Of a stretch of 64,000 nucleotides of DNA, positions 1 through 11,819 are shown piece after piece. The stretch lies in assembly GCA_012295275.1 (NCBI GenBank), contig CM022678.1:8896659-8960658 (forward strand), written 5' to 3'. Origin of the DNA: Chrysomallon squamiferum. Its lineage: Eukaryota > Mollusca > Gastropoda > Neomphalida > Peltospiridae. The number at the start of each line of letters is the position of its first letter. Position 1 is the first letter of the stretch. A program made the position numbers and the translations under genes. The notes beneath the pieces were generated by a model. The model had not been told where the DNA came from, did no database searches, and saw only the letters and a list, made by a program, of their open reading frames with translations.

Positions 1-311
1 CACTGTCATAGACCACACTGTGATAGACCACACTGTGATAGACCACACTGTCATAGACCACACTATCGTAGACCACACTGTCATAGACCACACTGTCGTA
101 GACCACACTGTGATAGACCACACTGTCATAGACCACACTGTCATAGACCACACTGTGATAGACCACACTGTCATAGACCACACTGTCATAGACCACACTA
201 TCGTAGACCACACTGTCATAGACCACACTGTCATAGACCACACTGTCATAGACCACACTGTCATTGACCACACTGTCATAGACCACACTGTCATAGACCA
301 CACTGTCATAG
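1..311. repeat. 15-bp minisatellite (about 21 copies)
   Basis: Head-to-tail copies of cactgtcatagacca with scattered substitutions (gtcata, gtgata, atcgta) fill the window start, and the array probably continues to the left. Because 15 is a multiple of three, it stays open in one frame as a pentapeptide IDHTV repeat. I treat that as a by-product of the unit length, not as a gene. Confidence 0.95.
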
Positions 312-786
312 CCGTAATACAGCATTAAATCCTCCTAAACATCTCCCCGATAATGAGAACCAGTTTTGTAAATGTAAGTGAGAATGTTGATCAGTTCTCC
401 CATTCCATTTACTTGTGGTCCTTTTACTGAGACAGAGCAGGATGTGAATATATAAATATATATATTTGTCTGTGTTTGTGTGTTATTATCTTTGTAAACA
501 ATAAATGTTGTGAGCTGATATTATTCTATTGTAAAAATAATATTTAAGCGCATTTTAGCTATTTTCTCACAGTAGTCTAAGAATGATAGAAGACACTCAG
601 AACAGTTCTAATGAAACTGGAATTAATAAAACTGATGGTTTAGGAGGAGGGTAACAGTTCAAACTGACTCGGGCTCTGTAAGCCCACGGTACGTCTTGTA
701 GATTACGAAAGACATATTTATAAAAATCCCCTGTCTCTTGTACGTACATCGTGTTTATCGTCTAGCTTTTAATAATATATTAAAGA
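312..786. other. unique AT-rich spacer
   Basis: No repeat, no open frame with coding character and no transposon motif seen. It contains a short TATA-rich stretch near 450 and AATAAA-like words near 500, which are expected by chance at this base composition. Confidence 0.6.
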
Positions 787-1265
787 GGAAGCTAATAAAG
801 TATTAAAAATTACATGATTCTAGTGCTAGTATTTAATAGTACCCAGTTTAATTACCTCTCTAGAAACTAAGAGAATAGCGTCAAACATACATAGGAAGAT
901 AATAAAGTGTTAAATATTACATAGTACATGATTCTAGTGCTAGTATTTAATAGTACCCAGTTTAATTACCTCTCTACAAACTAAGAGAATAGCGTCAAAC
1001 ATACATAGGAAGATAATAAAGTGTTAAATATTACATAGTACATGATTCTAGTGCTAGTATTTAATAGTACCCAGTTTAATTACCTCTCTACAAACTAAGA
1101 GAATAGCGTCAAACATACATAGGAAGATAATAAAGTGTTAAATATTACATAGTACATGATTCTAGTGCTAGTATTTAATAGTACCCAGTTTAATTACCTC
1201 TCTACAAACTAAGAGAATAGCGTCAAACATACATAGGAAGATAATAAAGTGTTAAAAATTACACC
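787..1265. repeat. 114-bp satellite, about 4 copies, running into a gap
   Basis: The landmark tacatgattctagtgc recurs at 811, 925, 1039 and 1153, a spacing of exactly 114 bp. The last three units are nearly identical; the first is shorter and more diverged, with a deletion near tattaaaaat. The array ends only because the assembly gap starts at 1266, so the true copy number is unknown. Confidence 0.95.
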
Positions 1266-1465
1266 NNNNNNNNNNNNNNNNNNNNNNNNNNNNNNNNNNN
1301 NNNNNNNNNNNNNNNNNNNNNNNNNNNNNNNNNNNNNNNNNNNNNNNNNNNNNNNNNNNNNNNNNNNNNNNNNNNNNNNNNNNNNNNNNNNNNNNNNNNN
1401 NNNNNNNNNNNNNNNNNNNNNNNNNNNNNNNNNNNNNNNNNNNNNNNNNNNNNNNNNNNNNNNNN
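1266..1465. other. assembly gap (200 N)
   Basis: Exactly 200 N, the same length as the gap at 18905-19104, so this is probably a placeholder size. It lies between a 114-bp satellite and a CA-rich tract, both of which are hard to assemble. Confidence 0.98.
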
Positions 1466-2240
1466 CAGACAAACACACATACACACACGTACACACATAA
1501 TCACAAAACACAAACACATACACACATACATACACATACATAAATACAAAAACACAAACACATATACACATACATACACACTCATACACATACACACATA
1601 CACATACACACATAGACATACATACACACATATACACATACACACAGACACACACATATACACAAACACATTAACACAGATACATACACACACATAAATA
1701 CACAGACGCACACAGATATACACATACATATACACACGTACACATATATAACACACATACATGCACACATACAAACACATAGACACACATGCACACACAC
1801 ATACACTCACATACAAACACATTGATACACATACGTATACACACACATACACATACATACACACATACACACATATACACATACATACACTTATTCACAG
1901 ACAAACATACACACATACACATGCATACACACATTGATACACATAAACATAAACACACATACAAACATACATACAGGTACACATACATACACACAAACAC
2001 ACAAACACATACATACACACATATAGACACACATACATACAGACATGCACACACATACACATACACACATACACACATAGAGACATATACACATACCCAC
2101 GCACAAACATACACACATACACACATATTGAAACACATAAACATACACACACAAACATACATACAGGTACACATGAACACACAAAAACACATACCCATAC
2201 ATACACATACATACACAGACTCACACACTGATACACATAA
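1466..2240. repeat. CA/TA-rich cryptic simple repeat
   Basis: About 775 bp of interrupted (CA)n, (CATA)n and (ACATAC)n with many variants. It produces long Cys/Val/Tyr frames on the minus strand and His/Thr frames on the plus strand, none with coding character. Confidence 0.9.
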
Positions 2241-2436
2241 TGGTGATAAAGATAAAACACGCACGAAGTATACTTACATAGATACACACACAGTTATGCA
2301 CATTAATACATACAAAAGAGATAAAGATAAAACACGCACGAAATATAATTATATAGATACACACACAGACGCTGATACACATAAAGGAGATAAAGATAAA
2401 ACAAGCACGAAGGATGCTTATATACATGAAGCATTG
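2241..2436. repeat. 69-75 bp tandem repeat, 3 copies
   Basis: The word gataaagataaaacacgcac begins at 2245, 2320 and, with one change, 2389. Spacing is 75 then 69 bp. Each unit carries an internal CA-rich stretch like the preceding tract, so this array probably arose from it. Confidence 0.85.
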
Positions 2437-2466
2437 CTAGTAACATAACCACCAATATTGCATCTA

Positions 2467-2745
2467 CTAGCACACTATGATAACGATCACCTCAATAACA
2501 ATATGACTACCACAACGACTGTTGTTTCCAATACCCACCACAACTACTGCTACTGTAACCACCATTACTATTACAGCCACTAATACTATTACTACAACTG
2601 CTAATACTGCTACTACTTGTACCAATATTGCGAATGCTATTTTTGCTGTTTATTACCAATACTATTATTACTACTACTACTACTACTACTACTCCTACTA
2701 CTACTACTGCTACTACGACTGCTATGACGACTGCACATAACACTA
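2467..2745. repeat. trinucleotide-rich tract (ACT/CAC family)
   Basis: Imperfect ACT, CTA and CCA triplets, becoming a near-pure (CTA)n run at 2667-2720. Open frames here are Thr- or Tyr-rich and not gene-like. Confidence 0.85.
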
Positions 2746-3015
2746 ATAAGAAAAACACAGCTGTAAAATGATACAGAGGGAAACGTTTTGTTTCTAAAAT
2801 TATTTACCAGTGTAACCCGTGCTAAACACTCAGAAAATAAAATACGAGTATGCTTTATCCCTTTTATGTTTTTAGCTAATAATTTTACAGTCTGTAATTA
2901 TTTTTATTTTTATTAGTAGTATTAGCATTAATATTAGTGACACAATGTAACATTTCAGTTAAAACACATTTTTGTATTTTTCAACAGAAAGACTGATTTA
3001 ATATTTGACCTTTTA
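2746..3015. other. unique AT-rich spacer
   Basis: Nothing recognisable between the two trinucleotide tracts. Confidence 0.5.
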
Positions 3016-3195
3016 ATAATAATAATAATAATAACAACAACAACAACAACAACAATAATATAATTAAAAAAGCAATAGTAAAAATAATAACAGCAATAAT
3101 AATAACAATAATAAAAACACAACAATAATAATAGAATAGCAATAATAATATAATAATAATAATAATAAATATAACAAAGCAACAATAATAATAAC

Positions 3196-3246
<51 letters not shown>
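3016..3246. repeat. AAT/AAC microsatellite
   Basis: Interrupted (AAT)n and (AAC)n with a pure (AAT) run at about 3197-3245. Confidence 0.95.
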
Positions 3247-3247
<1 letters not shown>

Positions 3248-3399
3248 GTAATAAGTTTGCTCATCTGTTCAGTCGCTATCAATGTCTGTCACGTACAAAA
3301 CTCTTGAAAGACTGAACTGCTTGGTATCGTGTAATGGTTTATGGTAAAAACGGCTTGAAATTTTTTTATTACATTATTTAGTATTAAATATTATTATTG

Positions 3400-3790
3400 T
3401 TAGTAACAGTAATAATAGTATGAGCAGTAGTAGTAGAAGTAGTAATAGTATAAATTGTATCAGTGGCAGCGGTAATAGTAGTAGTAGTAATAGTAGCAGT
3501 AGTATAGTAGTAGTAGTAGTTGTTGTAGTAATAATAGTAGTAGTAGTAGTATACATTGTAGCAGTAGTAGCGTTAATAGTAGTAGTAATAGTAGAAGTAG
3601 TATAGTACTAGTAGTAGTAGATGAAGCAGTAGTAGCAGTAGTAGTAGTAGTATTATAAATTGTAGCAGTAGTAGCGGTAATAGTAGTAGTAATAGTAGAT
3701 GTAGTATAGTAGTAGTAGTAATTGAAGCAGTAGTAGCAGTAGTAGTAGTTGTAGTATAAATTGTAGCAGTGGCAGCGGTGGTTATAAACA
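3400..3790. repeat. TAG-rich tract organised in 101-104 bp higher-order units
   Basis: Degenerate GTA/TAG triplets. A longer period sits on top: the landmark attgta.cag starts at 3454, 3555, 3659 and 3760 (spacings 101, 104, 101). The microsatellite itself has therefore been amplified as a minisatellite. Confidence 0.85.
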
Positions 3791-3832
3791 CGGTCAGCTA
3801 GGAATACAAATTTGAAAATAACAATGAAGACA

Positions 3833-4819
<987 letters not shown>

Positions 4820-4952
4820 CTGTCCAGTCACAGTAAGACCAGCCCTGTCTTTTATTTCCTGCTGACAACACAACAGCATCAACTGTTCCACCAACTCTTG
4901 ACCAGTGGTCATCCTGGCCAGCAGTGACCTAGATTGCGGCCGACAACAGCAT
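4820..4952 (-). CDS. candidate internal exon, protein unrecognised
   Basis: On the minus strand a pyrimidine-rich stretch ending ctggcag leads into 133 bp open throughout in one frame, followed by a GT donor (GGACAG|gtcagg). Read as phase 2 to phase 0 it gives 44 residues that include MTTGQELVEQLMLLCCQQEI, an amphipathic, helix-like composition with no low-complexity bias. The frame stays open past the donor as far as 4616, but that extension is poor in coding character. It lies on the same strand as the gene fragments at 14.9-27.4 kb and could be a downstream exon of that gene or of an unrelated one. Its start phase (2) does not match the end of the last exon seen there (0), so at least one exon would be missing between them. 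The family is unknown to me. Confidence 0.45.
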
Positions 4953-5640
4953 CTGCCAGATCGGGAAAAAAGTGACATTCAATTGATGTACTGATCTGTT
5001 GCTGCAATATTTGACTAAGATTCTGCTCAAACAAAATTAGATGGAAGAAAATTAAGCAATAACTGTTATGCAGTGAAGCAAAATCGAAACAGTATAATTA
5101 AAAATGTTTGTAGACAGGAAAGAATACATATCTGCTGTTATTATGTATTTCCAGTGAAAGTCTGTACACACACAAATATTTTATTGAATACGTATAAGTA
5201 GAAAATAATCCAGGCGATCTCTGTTGCCGTATTCTGTGACCAGAGTCTCAAGCCGCAAATTTAATGTTTGGTCGCTTCAAAAAACTTGTTAAGGACTCAG
5301 ACTATACATTTGACAGTTAAAACAGTGGGGAAATGACCTATGGGGAAATCATTTGGTGAAGGACCGGGGAAATTGACTGGGGGAATATATCCGATGGGGA
5401 ATATCAGGGGGGAATGCTCGGAAACCCTTGTAAACAAGGTTGATACCACAAGCTACTCAGTGGTAAATAATACTGATGCATGCAATCCTAAAGAAACAGT
5501 AATTCCTCAGCTTCTACTGAAGTCTTATCGTGCCGTAAAAAAACAAAAACAACAACAACAAAACAAACTTAACCTGAAAACTGTTATTTAAAACAAAGCA
5601 GTTGAAATAAACATTGCCAGAATCAATTCTTGCACCAGTG
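4953..5640. other. unique sequence with a G-rich patch, no gene seen
   Basis: At 5325-5420 the word ggggaaat and variants recur several times, making a purine-rich patch inside an 83-codon frame (5340-5591). That frame ends in a poly-Lys/Gln tail from a CAA/AAC run, which argues against a real gene. Confidence 0.5.
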
Positions 5641-5647
5641 TTGAGTT

Positions 5648-5995
5648 TTGTATGTATGTGTTTGTGTGTTTGTATTATGTATGTATGTATTTGAGTATGT
5701 CTGTATTTATGTGTATGTTTTATTTGTATTATGTGTGTATATATTTTTTTATGTCTGTATTCATGTGTATCTTCTGTGTGTGCGTATTATGTGCGTATTT
5801 GTGTATTATGTGTGTATGTATTTGTGTATGTCTGTATGTATGTGTATCTTATGTGTGTTTGTTTTGTGTGCGTATTATGTGTGTATGTATTTGTGTATGT
5901 CTGTATGTATGTGTTTCTTATGTGTGTTTGTATTGTGTGCGTATTATGTGTGTATGTATTTGTGTATGTCTGTACGTGTGTGCGTGTAGTGAGTG
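5648..5995. repeat. GT/ATGT-rich tract with a 69-bp tandem unit
   Basis: The first half is irregular GTAT/GTGT. From 5805 the landmark attatgtgtgtatgtattt repeats at 5805, 5874 and 5943, exactly 69 bp apart. Cys/Val/Tyr frames on the plus strand are compositional. Confidence 0.9.
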
Positions 5996-6124
5996 TATTA
6001 TACCAGTGTTTAATAAATTACAGGGACAGGTACATGCGCGCGCAAACATAAATAAATAAATAAAAATAAAACACCCGTAATGTGAACTTTCTGTTTCAAA
6101 CTGATTTAGTCTCAAATGTAACTT

Positions 6125-6856
6125 TCTTATTTTATTGTTTGTGTTTGGATGTTTAGTGTTTTATGTGATCTGTTGTTAAGTTGTTTGTTTGTTTGTGTTT
6201 AGATGTTTAGTGTTGTATGTGATCTGTTGTTAACTTGTTTGTGTTTGTTTGGATGTTTAGTGTTTTATGTGATCTGTTGTTAAGTTGTTTGTGTTTGGAT
6301 GTTTAGTGTTTTATGTGATCTGTTGTTAAGTTGTTTGTTTGTGTTTGGATGTTTTGTGTTTTATGTGATCTGTTGTTAAGTTGTTTGTGTTTGGATGTTT
6401 AGTGTTTTATGTGGTCTGTTGTTAAGTTGTTTGTGTTTGGATGTTTAGTGTTTTATGTGATCTGTTGTTAAGTTGTTTGTTTGTGTTTGGATGTTTAGTG
6501 TTTTATGTGATCTGTTGTTAAGTTGTTTGTTTGTTTTTGGATGTTTTGTGTTTTATGTGATCTGTTGTTAAGTTGTTTGTGTTTGGATGTTTAGTGTTGT
6601 ATGTGATCTGTTGTTAAGTTGTTTGTGTTTGGATGTTTAGTGTTTTATGTGGTCTGTTGTTAAGTTGTTTGTGTTTAGATGTTTAGTGTTTTATGTGATC
6701 TGTTGTTAAGTTGTTTGTGTTTAGATGTTTAGTGTTTTATGTGATCTGTTGTTAAGTTGTTTGTGTTTGGATGTTTAGTGTTTTATGTGATCTGTTGTTA
6801 AGTTGTTTGTGTTTGGATGTTTAGTGTTTTATGTGATCTGTTGTTAAGTTGTTTGA
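6125..6856. repeat. 46-bp minisatellite with 4-bp length variants
   Basis: About 15 copies of a unit containing tgtgatctgttgttaagttg and ggatgtttagtgtt. The basic unit is 46 bp; some copies carry an extra tttg in the TTTG run, giving 50-54 bp. The 4-bp steps look like slippage inside the unit, superimposed on unit duplication. Confidence 0.92.
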
Positions 6857-6884
6857 TGAGTTGTCCTTCCTTCCAGACCACATA

Positions 6885-7175
6885 GAAACTTAGTTGTTAG
6901 TTACTTATTAAATTGTTGTTGTTAGTTACTTATTAAATTGTTGTTGTTAGTTACTTGTTAAATTGTTGTTGTTAGTTACTTATTAAATTGTTGTTGTTAG
7001 TTACTTATTAAATTGTTGTTGTTAGTTACTTATTAAATTGTTGTTGTTAGTTACTTATTAAATTGTTATTGTTAGTTACTTGTTAAATTATTGTTGTTAG
7101 TTACTTGTTAAATTGTTGTTGTTATTTACTAATTAAATTGTTGTTGTTAGTTACTTGTTAAATTGTTGTTTAAGA
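6885..7175. repeat. 25-bp minisatellite
   Basis: About 11 copies of a unit that begins ttacttattaaattgttgtt, period 25 bp, with G/A and T/A variants. Confidence 0.92.
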
Positions 7176-7310
7176 GTTTGTTTAGGTGTGTGTTTACCAG
7201 TGTGTTAAGAGTTTTACACGTGTATGATGTGTTGTTATTTACTTATTAAATTGTTGTTTAAGAGTTTGTTTAGGTGTTTGTTGACCAGTCTGTTTTACGC
7301 AAGTCTGATG
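7160..7310. repeat. imperfect duplication (two copies, about 85-90 bp)
   Basis: The string tgtttaagagtttgtttagg occurs twice (about 7167 and 7254), each followed by ..accagt.tgtt and a TTTAC-containing stretch. It marks the ragged edge of the 25-bp array. Confidence 0.6.
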
Positions 7311-7796
7311 TTCTGGGTCTGTAGTTGGTTGGTAGTGAATGGTATTTGTATGGATTAGGTAGACCAGAGCATTCTCTGTGTTTCCTGTTGACAAAGTTGT
7401 ATTAAAGATATCAGTTCTGGCAGATTTTTTATTTTAATAATTTTGTAAAATCCCTCCCAGTCTGCTTTGGTGAAATTCTATTTGTGTGTGAAAATGTAGT
7501 TGTTGGAGAAGTTGTAGTTGGTGAGTATTCAAATTACGTGGGTCTCCCCATTGACTCAGTGCTGTGAAGTGTTTGTTGTGTGAACAAGTCATGGTTAATA
7601 TTTCAGTGTTAACTTGGACTTTGTCATGAGTCAGCTTAGTATGTCCTGCACATGTATACTGTTGGTGCTACGTGGTGTCAGTGTTGTTTTATGTCGTATT
7701 TTTATTACTTATTACAGTGTTTGTTTTTATCTCAAGTTTGTGACGTTTTCGTGTAGCTGTTTCAATGATGTTTTGTCTGTTCTCGTCAAACACCAG
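7311..7796. other. unique sequence upstream of candidate exons
   Basis: Less AT-rich than its surroundings. No convincing open frame, but the last 50 bp is pyrimidine-rich and leads into the candidate acceptor at 7796. Confidence 0.4.
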
Positions 7797-7938
7797 CTGC
7801 TCTGGAAGAAGTCTTTGTTGGCTGCCTAGTCTGGCAAACGACGGTTTCCTCAGGTGAAACAGACGTGGAGGAAAAGTTTGCATGTTTCAGTGGATCGCCT
7901 GGTCAGAACAAGCGCTCAAGCATAATGAAACCACCAAG
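7797..7938 (+). CDS. candidate internal exon 1, protein unrecognised
   Basis: A pyrimidine-rich stretch ending accag precedes 142 bp that are fully open in the frame starting CT|GCT, and a GT donor (CCAAG|gtaatg) follows. The 47 or so residues are of mixed composition, with an acidic segment (SSGETDVEEKFACFSG) followed by a basic one (QNKRSSIMKPPR). The exon ends in phase 2. A different open frame starting at 7882 crosses the donor and probably is not the coding one. Same-strand candidate exons follow at 8049 and 8283, so a small plus-strand gene between the 25-bp and 39-bp arrays is plausible. No family recognised. Confidence 0.35.
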
Positions 7939-8048
7939 GTAATGTATTCTTTATTCATAAACCGTTTTCGTTTTGAAATCAGGACCAGGAACTGTGTTTT
8001 TACACTGCAGACTCTTCATTTAGCCACTGCTGCTGTTTTTTGTTTCAG

Positions 8049-8160
8049 ATTCTTGGAAGATTACAGAGATGTGTGGCTTAGGTCCTCGACTTGCTGCAGG
8101 CAGAGAAACTGCACGTGGGATATCAACACTGACCGTCCTGCAGGAGAAGCTGTGAGCAAG
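8049..8160 (+). CDS. candidate internal exon 2, frame uncertain
   Basis: Classical acceptor (gtttcag) and donor (GCAAG|gtacga) flank 112 bp. Two frames are open. The frame that fits the phase of the exon at 7797 gives a Cys/Arg-rich peptide open through the donor. Another frame gives a more natural-looking peptide (MCGLGPRLAAGRETARGIST) that ends in TGA at 8153-8155, but it does not fit the upstream phase. Either a base is missing here or only one of the two exons is real. A near copy of its end (caggagaag.tgtgagcaa) recurs about 40 bp downstream, at 8181-8199. Confidence 0.3.
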
Positions 8161-8282
8161 GTACGAGTCTATCCAGACCTACAGGAGAAGTTGTGAGCAA
8201 TGAATTTTCAATACTCATAAAAAACTGAGATTTTCAGTACAGTGTAATTTCTTAACATTTTGATAAAATGATTTGTTTGCAG

Positions 8283-8335
8283 GTCTGAGACTGATCAAGC
8301 AGTGACTGACAGAAAACAACAACAGAAGAAGACAG
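8283..8335 (+). CDS. candidate internal exon 3 (small)
   Basis: An acceptor (tttgcag) precedes 53 bp open in one frame as SETDQAVTDRKQQQKKT and ending in a donor (GACAG|gtgaca). Hydrophilic and Gln/Lys-rich. Its required start phase (2) does not match the phase 0 end of the exon at 8049-8160 in its open frame, so the three-exon model is not closed. Confidence 0.3.
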
Positions 8336-8384
8336 GTGACAAGTTCTTTGTCAACAACTACCAAACTCAAATACCTCTCAGACG

Positions 8385-9180
8385 TGTCAATGAGTATATG
8401 TTGAGTACATCTGCACAGACGTCTTACTGAGTGTCTTTTGAGTACTTCTACAGAGACATGTCTCACTGAGTATATGCTGAGTACATCTACAGAGACACAT
8501 CTCACTGAGTATATGCTGAGTACGTCTACAGAGACTTCTCACTGAGTATCTGTTGAGTCCGTCTACAGACACGTCTCACTGAGTGTATGTTCAGTAAATC
8601 TACAGAGACACGTCTCACTGAGTGTCTGTTGAGTACATCTACACAGACGTCTTACTGAGTGTCTTTTGAGTACGTCTACAGAGACACGTCTCACTGAGTA
8701 TATGTTGAGTACATCTACAGAGACACATCTCACTGAGTATATGTTGAGTAGATGTAAAGGGACACGTCTCACTGAGTATATGTTGAGTACATCTACAAGG
8801 ACACGTCTCACTGAGTGTCTGTTGAGTACATCTACAGAGACACGTCTCACTGAGTGTCTGTTGAGTACGTCTACAGAGACACGTCTCACTGAGTGTCTGT
8901 TGAGTACATCTACAGAGACACGTCTCACTGAGTGTCTGTTGAGTACATCTACAGACACGTCTCACTGAGTATATGTTGAGTACATCTACAGGGACACGTC
9001 TCACTAAGTGTCTGTTGAGTACATCTAGACACTTCTCACTGAGTGTCTGTTGAGTACATCTACAGGGATACGTCTCACTAAGTGTCTGTTGAGTACATCT
9101 AGACACTTCTCACTGAGTGTCTGTTGAGTACATCTACAGAGACACGTCTCACTGAGTACATGTTGAGCACATCTACAGAA
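8385..9180. repeat. 39-bp minisatellite (about 20 copies)
   Basis: Units of 39 bp built around gagtacatctacagagacac and gtctcactgagtgtctgtt, with 35-bp and 33-bp deletion variants. Because 39 is a multiple of three, part of the array reads as a 13-residue repeat (LSTSTETRLTECL on plus, VSVDVLNRHSVRR on minus). Both are interrupted by the shorter units, so coding is unlikely. Confidence 0.93.
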
Positions 9181-10288
9181 GTGAAAACATGTCCACTCAT
9201 CAAGTCAGTGTTTGGTACGGCTTGATTAGAAGTTCAGAAAATACAACAACTTGATGTTTTCAGTAGTGTACATGCATTTATAGTGTGTTTTATATCACTG
9301 ACAAAAATATTTAAAATTTGAATGTCTCTTCCGTTACAACTGGTCAAAGTTTAATATCACTGAATTTAACCACACAAAACTTTTCTTAATATTCATTTTA
9401 GAATCCAACGATGCCTCTGAGTTTTAAACATAACAGTAATATTTATTTAACACTTAGAATAAAGAATTTTGTTAGAAAAAGTATTTTTAGGTATCAGTGA
9501 TAATACTATTTTATTTGATTATTTACAAAGAATAATATTAATATTATACATCTAATATATATATAATTAAATAATATTTTACAATTACTAAAATAATTTA
9601 TTATTAAAGACTTTTAGATACGTTTTTAATAACTGTCTAACTTTATGGATAACAATGATAGTCATTATTATATCAAAATAAATAAATAAAAATATATTTG
9701 AAACACAAAACTTATTAATTAATAAATTATCAATTTTAAACAAAAATTATCACTTTTAAACAAAAATCTCTTTCTGATATTATTAGAGCGTTTAAACTGC
9801 TCCAGATAATGCATGGTTTTAATTAGTTTATATAAAAAAGTATTATTCTCAGTAATCAATCAATTTATTTTTTAATAGTAACCGTCAAATAAACACTACA
9901 GAAAAATGTATAAGAAAAATGAATTAAGGAATGTTACACTGAAAGAGATTAAAAATATTTAAAAATGTGTTTTTAAAGGCACTACAATGTCCTGTTAGTA
10001 ATAATTCTAATCTATATCACCCTCTGATGATCTGTTACTTAGTAACAGTGAAAACGTTTTTGTTTTTTTAAAGTGATATTTTTGACTTCTAATATTTAAG
10101 GGGACATGCTTGGTAAAACATCAAACAGTTTGAATAAACAAAATTCCTTTTTGTTTTTTCTTGGTTTTGTTTTTTAGTTTTTCGCAACAATTCCGAAAAT
10201 TTATATCTGCAGTTACGTGTTTCACTGCAAAGATCAACATGAATGAAAAACTTTATTTTGTATTAAAAAAATACTATTTATTTTGAAG
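9181..10288. other. very AT-rich unique sequence, no gene seen
   Basis: Long runs of A/T with short poly-A and poly-T tracts. No open frame of note and no transposon motif recognised. Confidence 0.6.
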
Positions 10289-10328
10289 TATATATATATA
10301 AATACATACATACATACATACACACACA

Positions 10329-10364
<36 letters not shown>

Positions 10365-10367
10365 TAC

Positions 10368-10450
<83 letters not shown>
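10289..10450. repeat. ATAC/AT compound microsatellite
   Basis: (CATA)n followed by about 70 bp of pure (TA)n. The TA part is self-complementary. Confidence 0.97.
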
Positions 10451-10453
<3 letters not shown>

Positions 10454-11479
10454 ATTACTTTGTTTTAAAAACAATTGGTGTGCCATGTGGCCCTTAAATA
10501 TTTTGCATATGAAAACTCAATAACTGATTGTTCTCAAAGAAAGACGTGAACTTATTTTGTGTTATGTGTTTCATTATGTATTTTTATCTAGTACCATCGA
10601 ACTTGACAAATAGCTTCCAAAGACTGAGCATAATTTTATTAGCAAATGGTCACAAATGAATTTTTTCTTTCTGATTCTTGATTTGATGTCCTAATGCTGA
10701 CATTGATGTTCATATTTCCACTTAGTTATTATTTTATTTGTTTCTTTCTTTATTTGTTTGTGTATCTCAGTATCTCAATTTTCCTCCGCACTAAACCAGT
10801 TTTTAATTAACATATTTACTGATAAAATAATAATAAAAAAAAAAATTAAAATACTAAAAAACGGAAGAAGAAGAAAAACAAAATAAAAGCATCCATGATT
10901 ATCATAAAAAATAAAAACATTCTGATAATAATCATCATGAAAGTAATTTTATCATCCCACAGTTTAATGATTTTACTTCTGCTGGCAAACTTTTCAAACT
11001 GTACTTCTGCTGGCATTGTTTGANCTCTCATCATCTAATGTCAACTAGACCATGTTAAATAATCCCAAATTGAATCAGGGATCTGAAACTGAAAGTAAAG
11101 AACACCGTTATTTGTTTTACTAATCCACTGACTCAGTATTTCTTAGTTTGAAAAATATAAATAATTTTACTTTAATTAATTTTATTACATTTCTCCTACT
11201 AGTCCTTATAAAAGTTTTATCAATGGAAAAGGAACAAACTTAACTGATACAGTAAACCAGGGTAATTTAATCAAATACCAGTAATGTTTTAGTAATTTAG
11301 GTTTAATTATTTGAAACTTACATCATTAAAGAGTGAAAACAGCTGGGCAGACTGAGCAGTCAGACACACGAAAACTTCGTCGGAGGATTATCAGAAAGAT
11401 TTAAATCTCTCAAACAACCCGCAAAAAGAAATACCTGGAAATAGAATGTAATCGTTAAAAAAAAAAAACTTATTTTATA
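10451..11479. other. unique AT-rich sequence, one ambiguous base
   Basis: No gene seen. A single N at 11024 lies in tttganctctc. Short local repeats only: the phrase acttctgctggca occurs twice, at 10975 and 11004. Confidence 0.55.
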
Positions 11480-11713
11480 TATATATATATATATAATTAA
11501 GAATTTACTCTAAATGTATACACAGATAATTATATTTGTTTTTTCTGATTGTTCTGCTCTTTATACGCTTTGGGTCAATGATTATAACTAAATGTCTGAA
11601 GGAAAATTTTGCTGGCTTAAAAATGGTAACTGTAGACGAGCACGCATTGAACATTCACTGAGTGACAGTTATAATAAACGAAATAAGTTTTGTATTAAAG
11701 AGAAATGTGATTT

Positions 11714-11715
<2 letters not shown>

Positions 11716-11754
<39 letters not shown>

Positions 11755-11806
11755 CATCATCATCATCAACATTATTATTATTATTGTTGTTGTTGTTGTT
11801 GTTAAT
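11716..11806. repeat. ATT/ATC/GTT microsatellite
   Basis: (ATT)n, then (ATC)n, a second (ATT)n and (GTT)n. Copy B has a differently structured tract at 20109-20240. Confidence 0.95.
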
Positions 11807-11819
11807 GAATGTGTAATCT

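Noticed and set aside
20..328. 102-codon frame of IDHTV repeats
   Set aside because: Pure product of a 15-bp minisatellite; no flanking coding sequence.
1209..2448. Long Cys/Val/Tyr and His/Thr open frames (up to 219 codons)
   Set aside because: They are translations of (CA)n/(CATA)n DNA and of the N gap; open frames in several phases on both strands are expected from such sequence.
5340..5591. 83-codon frame with a Gly-rich start
   Set aside because: Derived from repeated ggggaaat words and ending in a CAA/AAC run; no homology recognised and no exon borders.
8563..9106. Tandem 13-residue repeat protein in the 39-bp array
   Set aside because: Units of 35 and 33 bp break the frame on both strands, and there is no unique coding flank in the same frame.
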